From: UBA6522 sp963664945
Lineage (GTDB): Bacteria > Pseudomonadota > Gammaproteobacteria > Steroidobacterales > Rariloculaceae
Direction of reading: 5' to 3'
NCBI GenBank assembly: GCA_963664945.1
Contig: OY761822.1
Span: 5,332,001-5,396,000 of the forward strand
DNA length: 64,000 nucleotides
In this document: positions 56,518 through 64,000 of the stretch, piece after piece
Layout of the letters: every line of letters begins with the position of its first letter
Position numbering within the stretch: the first letter of the stretch is position 1
Made by a program: the position numbers and the translations under genes
The notes under the pieces: model-generated
What the model was told of the DNA's origin: nothing
The model's database searches: none
What the model saw: the letters and a program-made list of their open reading frames with translations, nothing else

Positions 56518-58443
56518 ATGAAAAAGTATTTCTCTGTATCAGCCCTGTTGCTTTCCCTGACTCTGCCAGGCCTGGCGGTTGCCCAGCCCCAGCCACCCCG
56601 GATGGAGCGGCTGCAAACCGTCATCCGTACGCTGGATGCCGACAACGACCGATCGTTGTCGACGGACGAAGTCCAGGAGGCGGCGCAGCGCCTGCTGAGC
56701 CTCGATAGCGACGGCGATGGCGCTCTGAGCCTTGAAGAAATGGGCGGCCCGGCGCCGATTCGCGGAATGATTCGACAGCAGTACGTCATCCGCGCACTGG
56801 ACGAAGACGGCGACCTGAGCGTATCTGCCGACGAGCTTGCCCGCGCGAGCCGGTCTCTGGCGTACCTCGACCGCGACGGCGACTGGAATCTGAGTAGCGA
56901 AGAGTTGAATCCACCGGGACCTCCGGGGCCGGCTCCCGATGGGCCGCCTCCTGGTGGACCACCTCCCGGTGGGCCAGTTGCCGGTGGGCCAGTTGCCGGT
57001 GGGCCAGATCCCTATGGGCCGCCTCCCGAAGGAGCACCACCCGAAGGAGCACCTGACGGCGGTGGTCCCGGCGCTGCGAATTTCGCCAACATGGACATGA
57101 TGCGGCGCATGAATGGCTATGAGTCCGAAATCGTCGGCGACATCCTGCCGGGCGACGATGACCGCGCATTCGAGGGTTACACGCTCGTGCACGATGGCGC
57201 ATTCGGCGGGCAAAACGCCAATCGAATCTATCTGACGGACATGAATGGCGAAATGGTGCATCAGTGGGAACCCGGGCGCTATCAGCCGGAGGGCTCGGTC
57301 GCCTATCTTCTGGAAAACGGATTGCTTCTGCGCACGGTATCCAGCCATCACTGGATGCGCGGCGACCATTATCCGGTCGGCTCCGCGGGCACCGTTCAAC
57401 TCCTGGACTGGGACAGCAATATTGTCTGGGAATATGAAATGGACGTGCCCGGAAAGCATGTGTTTCACCACGATGTCGACTACATGCCGAACGGCAACAT
57501 CCTGGCGATCGCCTATACCGGGTTCAGTCCCGAAGAGGCTCGCGCGATGGGCTGGGACGGCGTGTTTCCGGCGGACGCCGAAACGGTCTGGCTCGACAAG
57601 GTGGTCGAGCTGCAGCCCAATCTCGACGACGGATCCACCGAAATCGTATGGCAGTGGAATAGCTGGGATCATCTTGTCCAGGACAAATTCCCCGACCGCG
57701 CAAACTTCGGCGATGTCGAATCGGCTGTAGGCAAGATCGACATCAACTATCTCAGGGAGGGCTACGTGTTGTTCATCGGCGGACAGATGCAACATGTCAA
57801 CAGCGTCGACTACAACGCGGAGCTGGATCAGATCGTGCTGAGCTCTGCGGCTTACGGCGAACTCTGGTTCATCGATCACGGCACGACAATGGCCGAAGCG
57901 GCCGGCGACAGCGGGGGACGATACGGTCGCGGCGGCGACCTGATCTATCGTTGGGGCAATCCGTTCACGACCAGGAGCGGAACGCTCGATGACGCGACGC
58001 TTTACTGGCAGCACGACGCCCGATGGATTACCGAGGGCCTTCCGGGGGCGGGGAACCTCCTCGTCTACAACAACGGCACGAAACGCAGACTTGACGGTAC
58101 GTTCGACCCCGAACTCGGCATGGACTTCGAGAATTCCTACACGGACCTGCTGGAAGTTCGGTTGCCCGTCCGCGCCGACGGGAGTTACGACACCGGCCGC
58201 GAGCCCGAACTTGTCTGGTCGTGGAACCTGGATGCCGAAGAAGACTACTTCTCGCCGTTCATGAGCGGCTGGGACCGCTTACCGAACGGCAACACGATCT
58301 TCGTCAACGGGCACAACAAGCAGATCATAGAAGTCACGCCGGCGGGCGAACGCGTGCTCGATTACGTGGTTCCGGAGAACGGGCGAAAGTATCGCGTGTA
58401 CAAGTATCCCGTGGATTACCCGGGATTCGCCGGCCGATTTTGA
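56518..58443 (+). CDS. EF-hand plus arylsulfotransferase-like secreted protein
   Basis: This 641-residue protein has a signal peptide (1-22), four EF-hand calcium loops at residues 40-51, 63-74, 95-106 and 118-129 (DADNDRSLSTDE and relatives), a Pro/Gly-rich linker at 131-185, and then an arylsulfotransferase-like (ASST/Arylsulfotransf_2) beta-propeller. Propeller landmarks are WDSNIVWEYEM, HVFHHDVDYMPNGNIL, QHVNSVDYN and WDRLPNGNTIFVNGHNK. ASSTs move sulfate between phenolic esters. It starts 11 bases after the cytochrome, in the same operon. The EF-hand fusion is unusual, and whether it transfers sulfate or only binds a phenol is open. Confidence 0.75.
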   Translation: MKKYFSVSALLLSLTLPGLAVAQPQPPRMERLQTVIRTLDADNDRSLSTDEVQEAAQRLLSLDSDGDGALSLEEMGGPAPIRGMIRQQYVIRALDEDGDLSVSADELARASRSLAYLDRDGDWNLSSEELNPPGPPGPAPDGPPPGGPPPGGPVAGGPVAGGPDPYGPPPEGAPPEGAPDGGGPGAANFANMDMMRRMNGYESEIVGDILPGDDDRAFEGYTLVHDGAFGGQNANRIYLTDMNGEMVHQWEPGRYQPEGSVAYLLENGLLLRTVSSHHWMRGDHYPVGSAGTVQLLDWDSNIVWEYEMDVPGKHVFHHDVDYMPNGNILAIAYTGFSPEEARAMGWDGVFPADAETVWLDKVVELQPNLDDGSTEIVWQWNSWDHLVQDKFPDRANFGDVESAVGKIDINYLREGYVLFIGGQMQHVNSVDYNAELDQIVLSSAAYGELWFIDHGTTMAEAAGDSGGRYGRGGDLIYRWGNPFTTRSGTLDDATLYWQHDARWITEGLPGAGNLLVYNNGTKRRLDGTFDPELGMDFENSYTDLLEVRLPVRADGSYDTGREPELVWSWNLDAEEDYFSPFMSGWDRLPNGNTIFVNGHNKQIIEVTPAGERVLDYVVPENGRKYRVYKYPVDYPGFAGRF

Positions 58444-58716
58444 GTCCCTCGCAAGGTCCCGGCGGTCGATAATTCGCCTGGGTCGGCCAACGGGGCAGGC
58501 GCCGATCGTCGTTTCGCCTGAGGCTGACGATCATCATTGGTTGTGCGCTGGCCATTGATCCACCAACCGGTCAAGTTGCGGCCGATTATGGCCCCCAGTC
58601 GGTAACCGCGAGCAATTCCGCGCCTGTGCCGCGGGAAAACGAAAAACGAGCCGAAGCCAATCGAAGAGTCTGTCGAGCGATTCCCTGGGGTCGACGAGCA
58701 GCAAGCGCTACGCGAT

Positions 58717-59109
58717 TCAGCCCTGTGGCGATCTTTCGGGGGTCGGGTCGGGAAGACGCGGCACGATGTACTCAAGATGAGTTTCGACGCGGCCCAACCG
58801 TTCGCTCAGGTCTGCGTTGATGGCGGACAGCCGTTCGCCAATATCCGCCATGTCGACAGACAGCCGTTCGCTTAAATCCGCCATGTCGGCGGACAGCCGT
58901 TCGCTTAAATCCGCCATGTCGGCGGACAACCGTCGGTCCAGATCCGCCGTGTCGGCGGACAGCCGTTGTTCTAAACCCGCCATGTCGGCGGACTGCTCCA
59001 CGCGCAGATCTGCGATTTCGCCGTTTATGCTGAGAATCTCCCAGTACAGGCCGCCGAGCGCGGCGAGAATCGCCAGTTGGAGGGTGCGGTCGAGTCGTCC
59101 CATGTTCAT
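58717..59109 (-). CDS. Membrane-anchored coiled-coil protein with 11-residue repeats
   Basis: This 130-residue protein has an N-terminal hydrophobic segment (residues about 8-28, TLQLAILAALGGLYWEILS), then about seven repeats of an 11-residue unit like SADMADLSERL, which gives a hendecad coiled coil, and a short Pro-rich tail. Function unknown; it resembles many small bacterial membrane coiled-coil proteins encoded by repeat-rich genes. The underlying DNA has a 33-bp tandem repeat at about 58819-58993. Confidence 0.65.
   Translation of the reverse strand: MNMGRLDRTLQLAILAALGGLYWEILSINGEIADLRVEQSADMAGLEQRLSADTADLDRRLSADMADLSERLSADMADLSERLSVDMADIGERLSAINADLSERLGRVETHLEYIVPRLPDPTPERSPQG
58819..58993. 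repeat. 33-bp tandem repeat within the coiled-coil gene
   Basis: About five units of 33 bp (ATGTCGGCGGACAGCCGTTC plus a variable end, read on the plus strand) follow each other. Two adjacent units are nearly identical, which suggests recent slippage or recombination. Confidence 0.85.
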
Positions 59110-59544
59110 GCTGCAAAGCCTATTACGGCCAGGAAGACGTGGTCAATGGGCAGTTTCTTGGCAAAACCCGCAGTTATTGGCAGGGAAGCGTGCAGGGAAA
59201 TAATCGGCACGCTCCCGACCGCTCGAACCCCACGCGTCTTTTTCTCCCGATCCAGCCTTACCAATCGGTTCAGAAACCGATGTTCTTGACGTGCAAGCTG
59301 ACAATATCTGGCGTAGCTTGGAACACCTCCGCCATTTGAGGGAGCGCCATGCTCGCCGCTCTCAACGAGGGCAATTGACCCAGACGGTGCCGTGCTGGCT
59401 CAGTCAGTGTCTCCGAGCATGTTGGAACGCGCGTGGCAATGGCACGGGAGTGGTTATATAAATAATATACAAATCAATATGTTAGATTTGGCGGAGAGGG
59501 AGAACTTTTTTCGGCTGAAGCAATCCGGCGGATCCTCGCTAGTC
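59110..59544. other. Gene-free stretch between coiled-coil gene and group II intron
   Basis: I see no coding region in these 435 bases. An AT-rich pocket (TTATATAAATAATATACAAA at 59454-59473) stands out against the high-GC surroundings and could be a promoter or insertion scar. Confidence 0.4.
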
Positions 59545-59582
59545 CGAGTAGGCGGGGGCATTACTGCGCCCCGCCCCTCGCA

Positions 59583-59615
59583 GACCCGAGCGAGCGGGTT
59601 TCCCGCACTCGGTTC
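59583..59615 (-). ncRNA. Group II intron domain V
   Basis: This 33-nt hairpin reads CCGAGTGCGGG, then GAAA, then CCCGCTCGCTCGG, the shape and size of the catalytic domain V. It abuts the maturase stop codon. Confidence 0.8.
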
Positions 59616-59616
59616 C

Positions 59617-60967
59617 TCACTTGACAGATTCGCTGCAAGGACCTGGCCATCGACGCACGATCCGTACTGAAGGCAAGGGGTATCGCTTGAGCAGTGTATT
59701 CATCCGGTCCCAGTTCAAACGCCGAAGGCGGTTGCGGCGAGTAAGCCATTTCCGCCAGATGCGTATGACCTGATAGCGGAACCACTCCAGTCGTTTGCCG
59801 TTCCCCCCCAGACCGTAGTATGCGCAGTGTCCCCGGATCATCAGGGCAAGGTGGTCGCGTTGCGCCTCGACCGGCAGGTGCCGGTGCCTCTTGCACCAGT
59901 CGTGCACCGATTTCAGCGCGCGGGCGAACCGTCCCTTGGCCGTGATCTGGCGAACCACGTCCTTGCCTCGTCTCGACCGACCCCAGACGTGGGTGAAGCC
60001 AAGAAAGTCGAACGTGGTGGCCGTCGCCATCCAGTGCCGCCCGTAGGGGCGCTTGCGGCGAAAGTCCACGTAGCGCGTCTTGGTCTCATGGAGCTTGAGC
60101 CCGTAGCGACCGAGACGTTTCCCCAGCACGTCAAGCACACGCTTGCCGCTGAGGCGGTGTTCGAAGGTCAGCACAAAGTCATCGGCGAACCTCACCAGCC
60201 GACACTCCCCGTGAATGCGCGGCTTCACCACCTTCTCGAACCACACATCCAGCACATGGTGCAGGAAAATGTTCGATAACTCGGGGGAAATTACACCGCC
60301 CTGAGGAGTCCCGGCGACCGGCCTGTGCACGGTGCCCTCTTCGAGCACCCCCGCGTTCAGCCACTTGTCGATCATGCGCCTGACGACGCCGTCCTTGATC
60401 CGCAGGTCGAGGAATGAGCGCAGGTGAGAGAACGGGATCGTATCGAAGTATTTCGAGACATCCGCGTCAATCACCCACCGCTGCCGGTGCTCAATGATGC
60501 CCTTGCGCAAGTCGTCAAGGGCATCGTGGGCTGAGCGTCCGCGCCGGAACCCGTACGAGCACGGCAGAAAGTCCGTCTCGTAGATCGGCTCCAGCAACAT
60601 CAGCACGGCCCGCTGCGCCACCTTGTCTTCAAAGGTCGGAATGCCCAAGGGACGTTTCGTGCCGTCCGCCTTCGGGATATAGTGCCGCCGCACCGGCGGT
60701 GCGACATAGCGGCCCGACTTGATCCGGTTCAGGAGGTCTTCAAGATTGGCCTCCAAATCCTTCTCATAGTCCGCGCCCGTCACCCCGTCGATGCCTGGTG
60801 CACCGTCCTTTCGCGTCCGCCGATACGCTTCCAGCATCCATTCCCTGTCGATCAGGTGATGCAGCGACGTGAACACCCGCTCCGGGTGCTTCCTCGCCTG
60901 TTCGGCTATCCACTGCTGTTTCGTGTACGTGTTTGTGGAACTCAGAGTTTCCTCCAGCGTTTCCCAT
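59617..60967 (-). CDS. ltrA: Group II intron reverse transcriptase/maturase, start region probably frameshifted
   Basis: The main frame from GTG 60876 gives 419 residues with reverse transcriptase motifs: YIPKADGTKRPLGIP, CSYGFRRGRSAHDAL, TPQGGVISPELSNIFL and the catalytic FADD (230-233), then the GIIM maturase domain. I see no HNH endonuclease domain. In-frame upstream codons still look like maturase (TLSSTNTYTKQQWIAEQARK) but lack a start. The ATG at 60967 reaches them only if one G of its GGG is removed. The N-terminus therefore seems disrupted by a one-base insertion, or is a sequence error. Confidence 0.85.
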
Positions 60968-61640
60968 CAGTGGGTCTGTACAAATGACGCCCCGCTTCCC
61001 TCCAGCGGGTCCCGATGGACACGGTTCCCCGCCTTCACAGGTACTATCAAGGCGCTAAGACTTCCTGCTCCGCATGGCCTTCGGCTTATTGATTCGCCAG
61101 CCGACTCCGCAGCGTGCCTGCCATGTTCGTGTCCGCCCAAAGCGCTCCCGCCGCCGTGCAGGCTCGGCGACGAACCGGGGTCTACATTGTTCACGCTGGC
61201 CTCCCCGTCCCAGCGGTCTCGCCCACGGGCAAGAGCAGGATCTCCCAGGTTCCCTGACGATCCATCCCGTGACTTTGCGCCGGCCCACGACCCCGGACGA
61301 CCCTTCGCGCCTCGCCAGTAGCGGCGCTTCCAGTGCTGCCCCCGGCCAGTTAACACCGAAGGCGTCATCGATTCCGATTTCGAGGCTTCCTCCACCGCTT
61401 CATCACCTGCTGTCTACGCTTCACGACGGGCGTTGCCGCGCGCCATGCAAGACTCGCTTCCGGCTGGCGGGCTGCGCCTTTGCCGGGCGGGAGTCAAACC
61501 CGCTGGATCGCTACGAGAGGTTTCAGTTTCAATTCATAGCATTCTCCTCTCCAGGGCTTTCCCTGGCGCAATAACCGTTCGGCGGCCGGGGGATAGCGGC
61601 GCGCCGATGGGGTGATTTTACGGGCGTTGCGGGCTTGTTC

Positions 61641-62522
61641 CTAGCGATTGAGGGTACGTCGCCAGTCTTTTCGCAGTGGCCTGAGCCAGATGTCCTTTTT
61701 TGGCTGGGCTCGTTTTTTGTGCCGGTCGTAGCGTCCCCGCCCCTGGGTGGTTCCGACCCGGGTCCAGCCCGAGGCCCGGTACACGGCGCCGGTGTAGCGC
61801 GGTGTTTCCACGAAGGTCTCGATGAGCACGGGGGTGGTGTTGTAGCGCTCGGTCCAGTCCCGGGGCAGTCGCCGGCGCACGATGGCAAGGAGGTGCGAGC
61901 CGAGGTTGGGGATCCGGATCCAGGGCAGGATCAGGAACCTCGGGTTGTCGATGACCAGCGGGAGGTTCTTTTCGCGCTTCTCGGGCGTCCATCCGATGAA
62001 GTTGTCGCGCGGGGCGAGCGACCAGGCGGCGGTGGAGAACCCGAGCAGGGCCAGCGGAGCGCCGTCTTTGTCGTGCACGGCGTAGCGCATCTGGGCGCCG
62101 ACCAGGGTGGTGTGTCCGAGGTAGTGATAGCGGGCGACGAACTCGTTCCAGAGCCGGCTCTCGCGGGTGCTGTGCACCACGATGCGCATCATGAGCGGGC
62201 GGACCTCGCCCAGGGTCGTGGGGGGCGGGAACAGCGGCGGCTCGGTGCCGGGTCCGAACTCGATGGGTTTGCGACGGCCCCGCGTCCACTTCGGCGGCGG
62301 CAACTCGATGAGCCCGTCGCGATGCATGGCCAGCAGCACCACCCGCGCCATCATGTCCTTGAGCCCGCCGTCGGGCTTGACCCAGCCGATGCGCCGGCAG
62401 AACTGGATCGAAAGGGCGCGGCGCGACAGCCGCTCGGGCCCGGCGATGAGCGCGCGCAGCAGCGCCATTTCCTCCGCGGTGAAGTCGCGCCCGTGGTAGC
62501 GGCACCCGACCGCCCCGCTCAT
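61641..62522 (-). CDS. DruA-like (DUF4338) protein coupled to IS66 transposase
   Basis: This 293-residue protein matches the DUF4338 family that includes DruA of the Druantia anti-phage system. Segments are FCRRIGWVKPDGGLKDMMAR, WNEFVARYHYLGHTTLVGAQ, LGFSTAAWSLAPRDNFIGW and NPRFLILPWIRIPNLGSHLL. The ATG overlaps the transposase stop as ATGA. No other Druantia gene (such as the large helicase DruE) is present, so a defence role is unproven; DUF4338 genes also travel with IS66 elements. Confidence 0.8.
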   Translation of the reverse strand: MSGAVGCRYHGRDFTAEEMALLRALIAGPERLSRRALSIQFCRRIGWVKPDGGLKDMMARVVLLAMHRDGLIELPPPKWTRGRRKPIEFGPGTEPPLFPPPTTLGEVRPLMMRIVVHSTRESRLWNEFVARYHYLGHTTLVGAQMRYAVHDKDGAPLALLGFSTAAWSLAPRDNFIGWTPEKREKNLPLVIDNPRFLILPWIRIPNLGSHLLAIVRRRLPRDWTERYNTTPVLIETFVETPRYTGAVYRASGWTRVGTTQGRGRYDRHKKRAQPKKDIWLRPLRKDWRRTLNR

Positions 62523-64000
62523 CCCGGCGCCGCCAGTGCGCGCCTGCGCTCCGGGCTCATCGACCATGGCAGCCAGCACGAGAGGTCCTGCGGCGGTTGC
62601 CCGCCATTGTCCGCGCACGCGTTCAACCATTCCCCAAGCCAGCGGCGCACGTCGATGCCATTCATCGCCAGCGTGCCCGTGACCGAGTACATCGTGGCGG
62701 TGAACTGCGCGCCGGTCTCGCTGTCGGAGCCGAACGACAGGACCCTGGCGATGGCCGCCCCGCGCAGCAGCCTCTCAGCCAGGTTGTTGCCCATGGGAAC
62801 CTGGGGGTTGTCCAGGAACACGCACAACCCCTCGCGGTGGTTCAGCAGCGAGCGCAGCGGCTTCGCCTTCAGCGCCCTGGCGGACAGCCCGGCCAGTTCC
62901 TTTTCGGCGCGCGCGAACAGCGCCTCCACCGCCTGTTTCAACTTGCCCTGTGCGGCGTCGAACGCCGGCGTCTGGCGCTCCGGATCGGGATCGTAATGTT
63001 CAAGCCGGGCGTCGTTCAGCCGGTAAATCCGGGCGATGCGCTCGATCCATCGCCGGCACCACCGGGTCAGGCGCACATGCCCGGCCGCGCAGTCGAGGAA
63101 TGACCGCCGTTGGTGCGCCCAGCCCCATTGGAGGATCACCTTGCCGGCGAGTTGGCGCGCCAGGCTTTTGTAACCGGAGTAGCGGTCGCAGACCGGGATC
63201 ACGGTGCCCGTGAGCGAAGCGAACAGGCGCTTGGCGACCTCGGCGCTGCGCGACGGATCGATGAGGTAGTAGACCGCATCGGCGCTGACCGAGGTCCACA
63301 GCCACGCCCGGCTGGAGCGCCCGCTCTGGCGATACGCCTGAACACGCCAGCCCGTCTCGTCGGCATGACGAACCGCCGCGGTGTTCTGATGCGCCAGGAT
63401 CGCCGCGGCCAACGGCTCGAACAACGGCAAGAAGCGCTTCACGCTGTCGGCCAGCGTGCCCGCAGAGATCCTCAACCCCATGTCGCCCAGCCAGGCCGCG
63501 ACCCGATGGATGGGACGGCGGCTGACGAAGCGCTCGAACAGCACGCACGCCCACACGCTGACGCCGTAGGGGGTGTTGCGGAACACCCGCGCCACCGCCG
63601 GCGCGGTCACCTCCCGGGGCGAGGCGGCGCAGTCGCAACCCCGGCGCCAGCGCCCACGCACGATCTTGCGGGTGTGCGCCTTGACCTCGATCTCGATGAG
63701 CGTGGTGCTGCGCTCGCCGTTCTCCACATACGGCGCGAGGCACTCCGAACACGCCCGTTGCTCCTCCGGCGGGTGGCGCCGCTCGACCGTCTGTTCAAGC
63801 TCCGGGCGCGGCGTGCGCCCATGCCCGGCGGCGCCTCTTTGCTGGCCGCGCTTGCGCCCTGTGCCCGGCTTGTCCTGCTGCTCGCTTTGGCGACCGTACA
63901 TCCGCCTGGACAGCACGCTGCGGCTGGAGCGCAGCTTGTCGAACTTGCCTTGCAGCGTCTCCACGCGCGAGGTCAGCTCCGTGTTCGCCTCCTTCAGTTC
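62519..64000 (-). CDS. tnpC: IS66-family transposase (cut by window end)
   Basis: The frame is open through the window edge, so the N-terminus lies outside; the visible first residues ELKEANTELTSRVETLQGKF form the family's leading coiled coil. Then come the zinc-finger-like CSECLAPY...CDC region and the DDE core with HADETGWRV, CDRYSGYKSL and NNLAERLLRGAAI. The C-terminal IS66 extension ends LSCWLPWSMSPE. The stop overlaps the DruA-like start. Confidence 0.92.
   Translation of the reverse strand, partial: ELKEANTELTSRVETLQGKFDKLRSSRSVLSRRMYGRQSEQQDKPGTGRKRGQQRGAAGHGRTPRPELEQTVERRHPPEEQRACSECLAPYVENGERSTTLIEIEVKAHTRKIVRGRWRRGCDCAASPREVTAPAVARVFRNTPYGVSVWACVLFERFVSRRPIHRVAAWLGDMGLRISAGTLADSVKRFLPLFEPLAAAILAHQNTAAVRHADETGWRVQAYRQSGRSSRAWLWTSVSADAVYYLIDPSRSAEVAKRLFASLTGTVIPVCDRYSGYKSLARQLAGKVILQWGWAHQRRSFLDCAAGHVRLTRWCRRWIERIARIYRLNDARLEHYDPDPERQTPAFDAAQGKLKQAVEALFARAEKELAGLSARALKAKPLRSLLNHREGLCVFLDNPQVPMGNNLAERLLRGAAIARVLSFGSDSETGAQFTATMYSVTGTLAMNGIDVRRWLGEWLNACADNGGQPPQDLSCWLPWSMSPERRRALAAPG

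Larger units (their letters stand above)
59545..61572 (-). mobile_element. Group II intron (boundaries approximate)
   Basis: On the minus strand the intron RNA appears to begin near 61572 (TTGCGCCAGGGAAAGCCCTGG, close to the GUGYG-type start), run about 700 bases of domains I-III, then the maturase gene, and end just after domain VI near 59545. Domain V is clear at 59583-59615 (GAACCGAGTGCGGGAAACCC and its pairing half), two bases after the maturase stop. It lies directly downstream of the IS66/DruA-like genes. Confidence 0.75.

Noticed and set aside
61641..62522. A Druantia defence system
   Set aside because: Only the DruA-like gene is present; the large helicase and other Druantia genes are absent and the gene is coupled to a transposase.

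Overview
The window is about 62% GC and looks like the chromosome of a marine, alginate-using gammaproteobacterium. The evidence is the rpsU-dnaG-rpoD block divergent from tsaD, then folB and uppP, together with two TonB-dependent receptors and four secreted alginate lyases. I cannot name the genus.

1-30.3 kb is an alginate utilisation locus. Lyases of families PL6 (two), PL7 and PL17 cut alginate. Two TonB-dependent receptors, one frameshifted, probably import oligomers across the outer membrane. A sodium:solute symporter, a hexuronate-type MFS carrier and an Nramp-fold carrier are candidates for the inner membrane. An SDR (candidate DEH reductase), KdgK and Eda take the unsaturated monomer through KDG and KDPG to pyruvate and glyceraldehyde 3-phosphate. 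A mannonate dehydratase also feeds KDG. Two Gfo/Idh/MocA oxidoreductases, a TIM-barrel isomerase, gluconokinase and 6-phosphogluconate dehydrogenase complete the locus. Two 92%-identical FadR/GntR regulators differ mainly in their DNA-binding domains. A TGGT-N3-ACCA site sits over the putative -35 of the mannonate dehydratase gene.

30.3-35.0 kb is an eroded defence and toxin-antitoxin zone ending at a CAT-anticodon tRNA. It holds a DUF1778 antitoxin with a truncated GNAT toxin, an intact-looking Septu pair (ptuA, ptuB), a small membrane protein, an IS481 fragment, and a hipB regulator with an internally deleted hipA. A duplicated piece of the hipA 5' end lies directly after ptuB.

35.1-53.0 kb is mostly housekeeping: an FMN-dependent glutamate synthase-like protein, two DUF6152 proteins, rpoD, dnaG, rpsU, tsaD, folB, a pteridine reductase, a MidA-type methyltransferase, uppP, an enoyl-CoA hydratase-family enzyme, and an RsbW-like kinase / ammonium transporter / STAS set. 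A 122-bp MITE-like element lies between dnaG and rpoD, and a second copy lies in the alginate locus. Downstream of rpoD is a structured repeat region.

53.4-58.4 kb holds the least familiar cluster: a short TetR regulator, a small Tat-signal protein, a 4-cresol-dehydrogenase-like flavoprotein carrying a collagen-like Gly-Gly-Pro insert, a c-type cytochrome, and a secreted protein joining four EF-hands, a Pro/Gly linker and an arylsulfotransferase-like domain. I infer a periplasmic phenol-oxidising system.

58.7-64.0 kb has a coiled-coil protein built of 11-residue repeats, a group II intron whose maturase start appears frameshifted, and an IS66 transposase translationally coupled to a DruA-like (DUF4338) gene. 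The transposase runs off the window edge.
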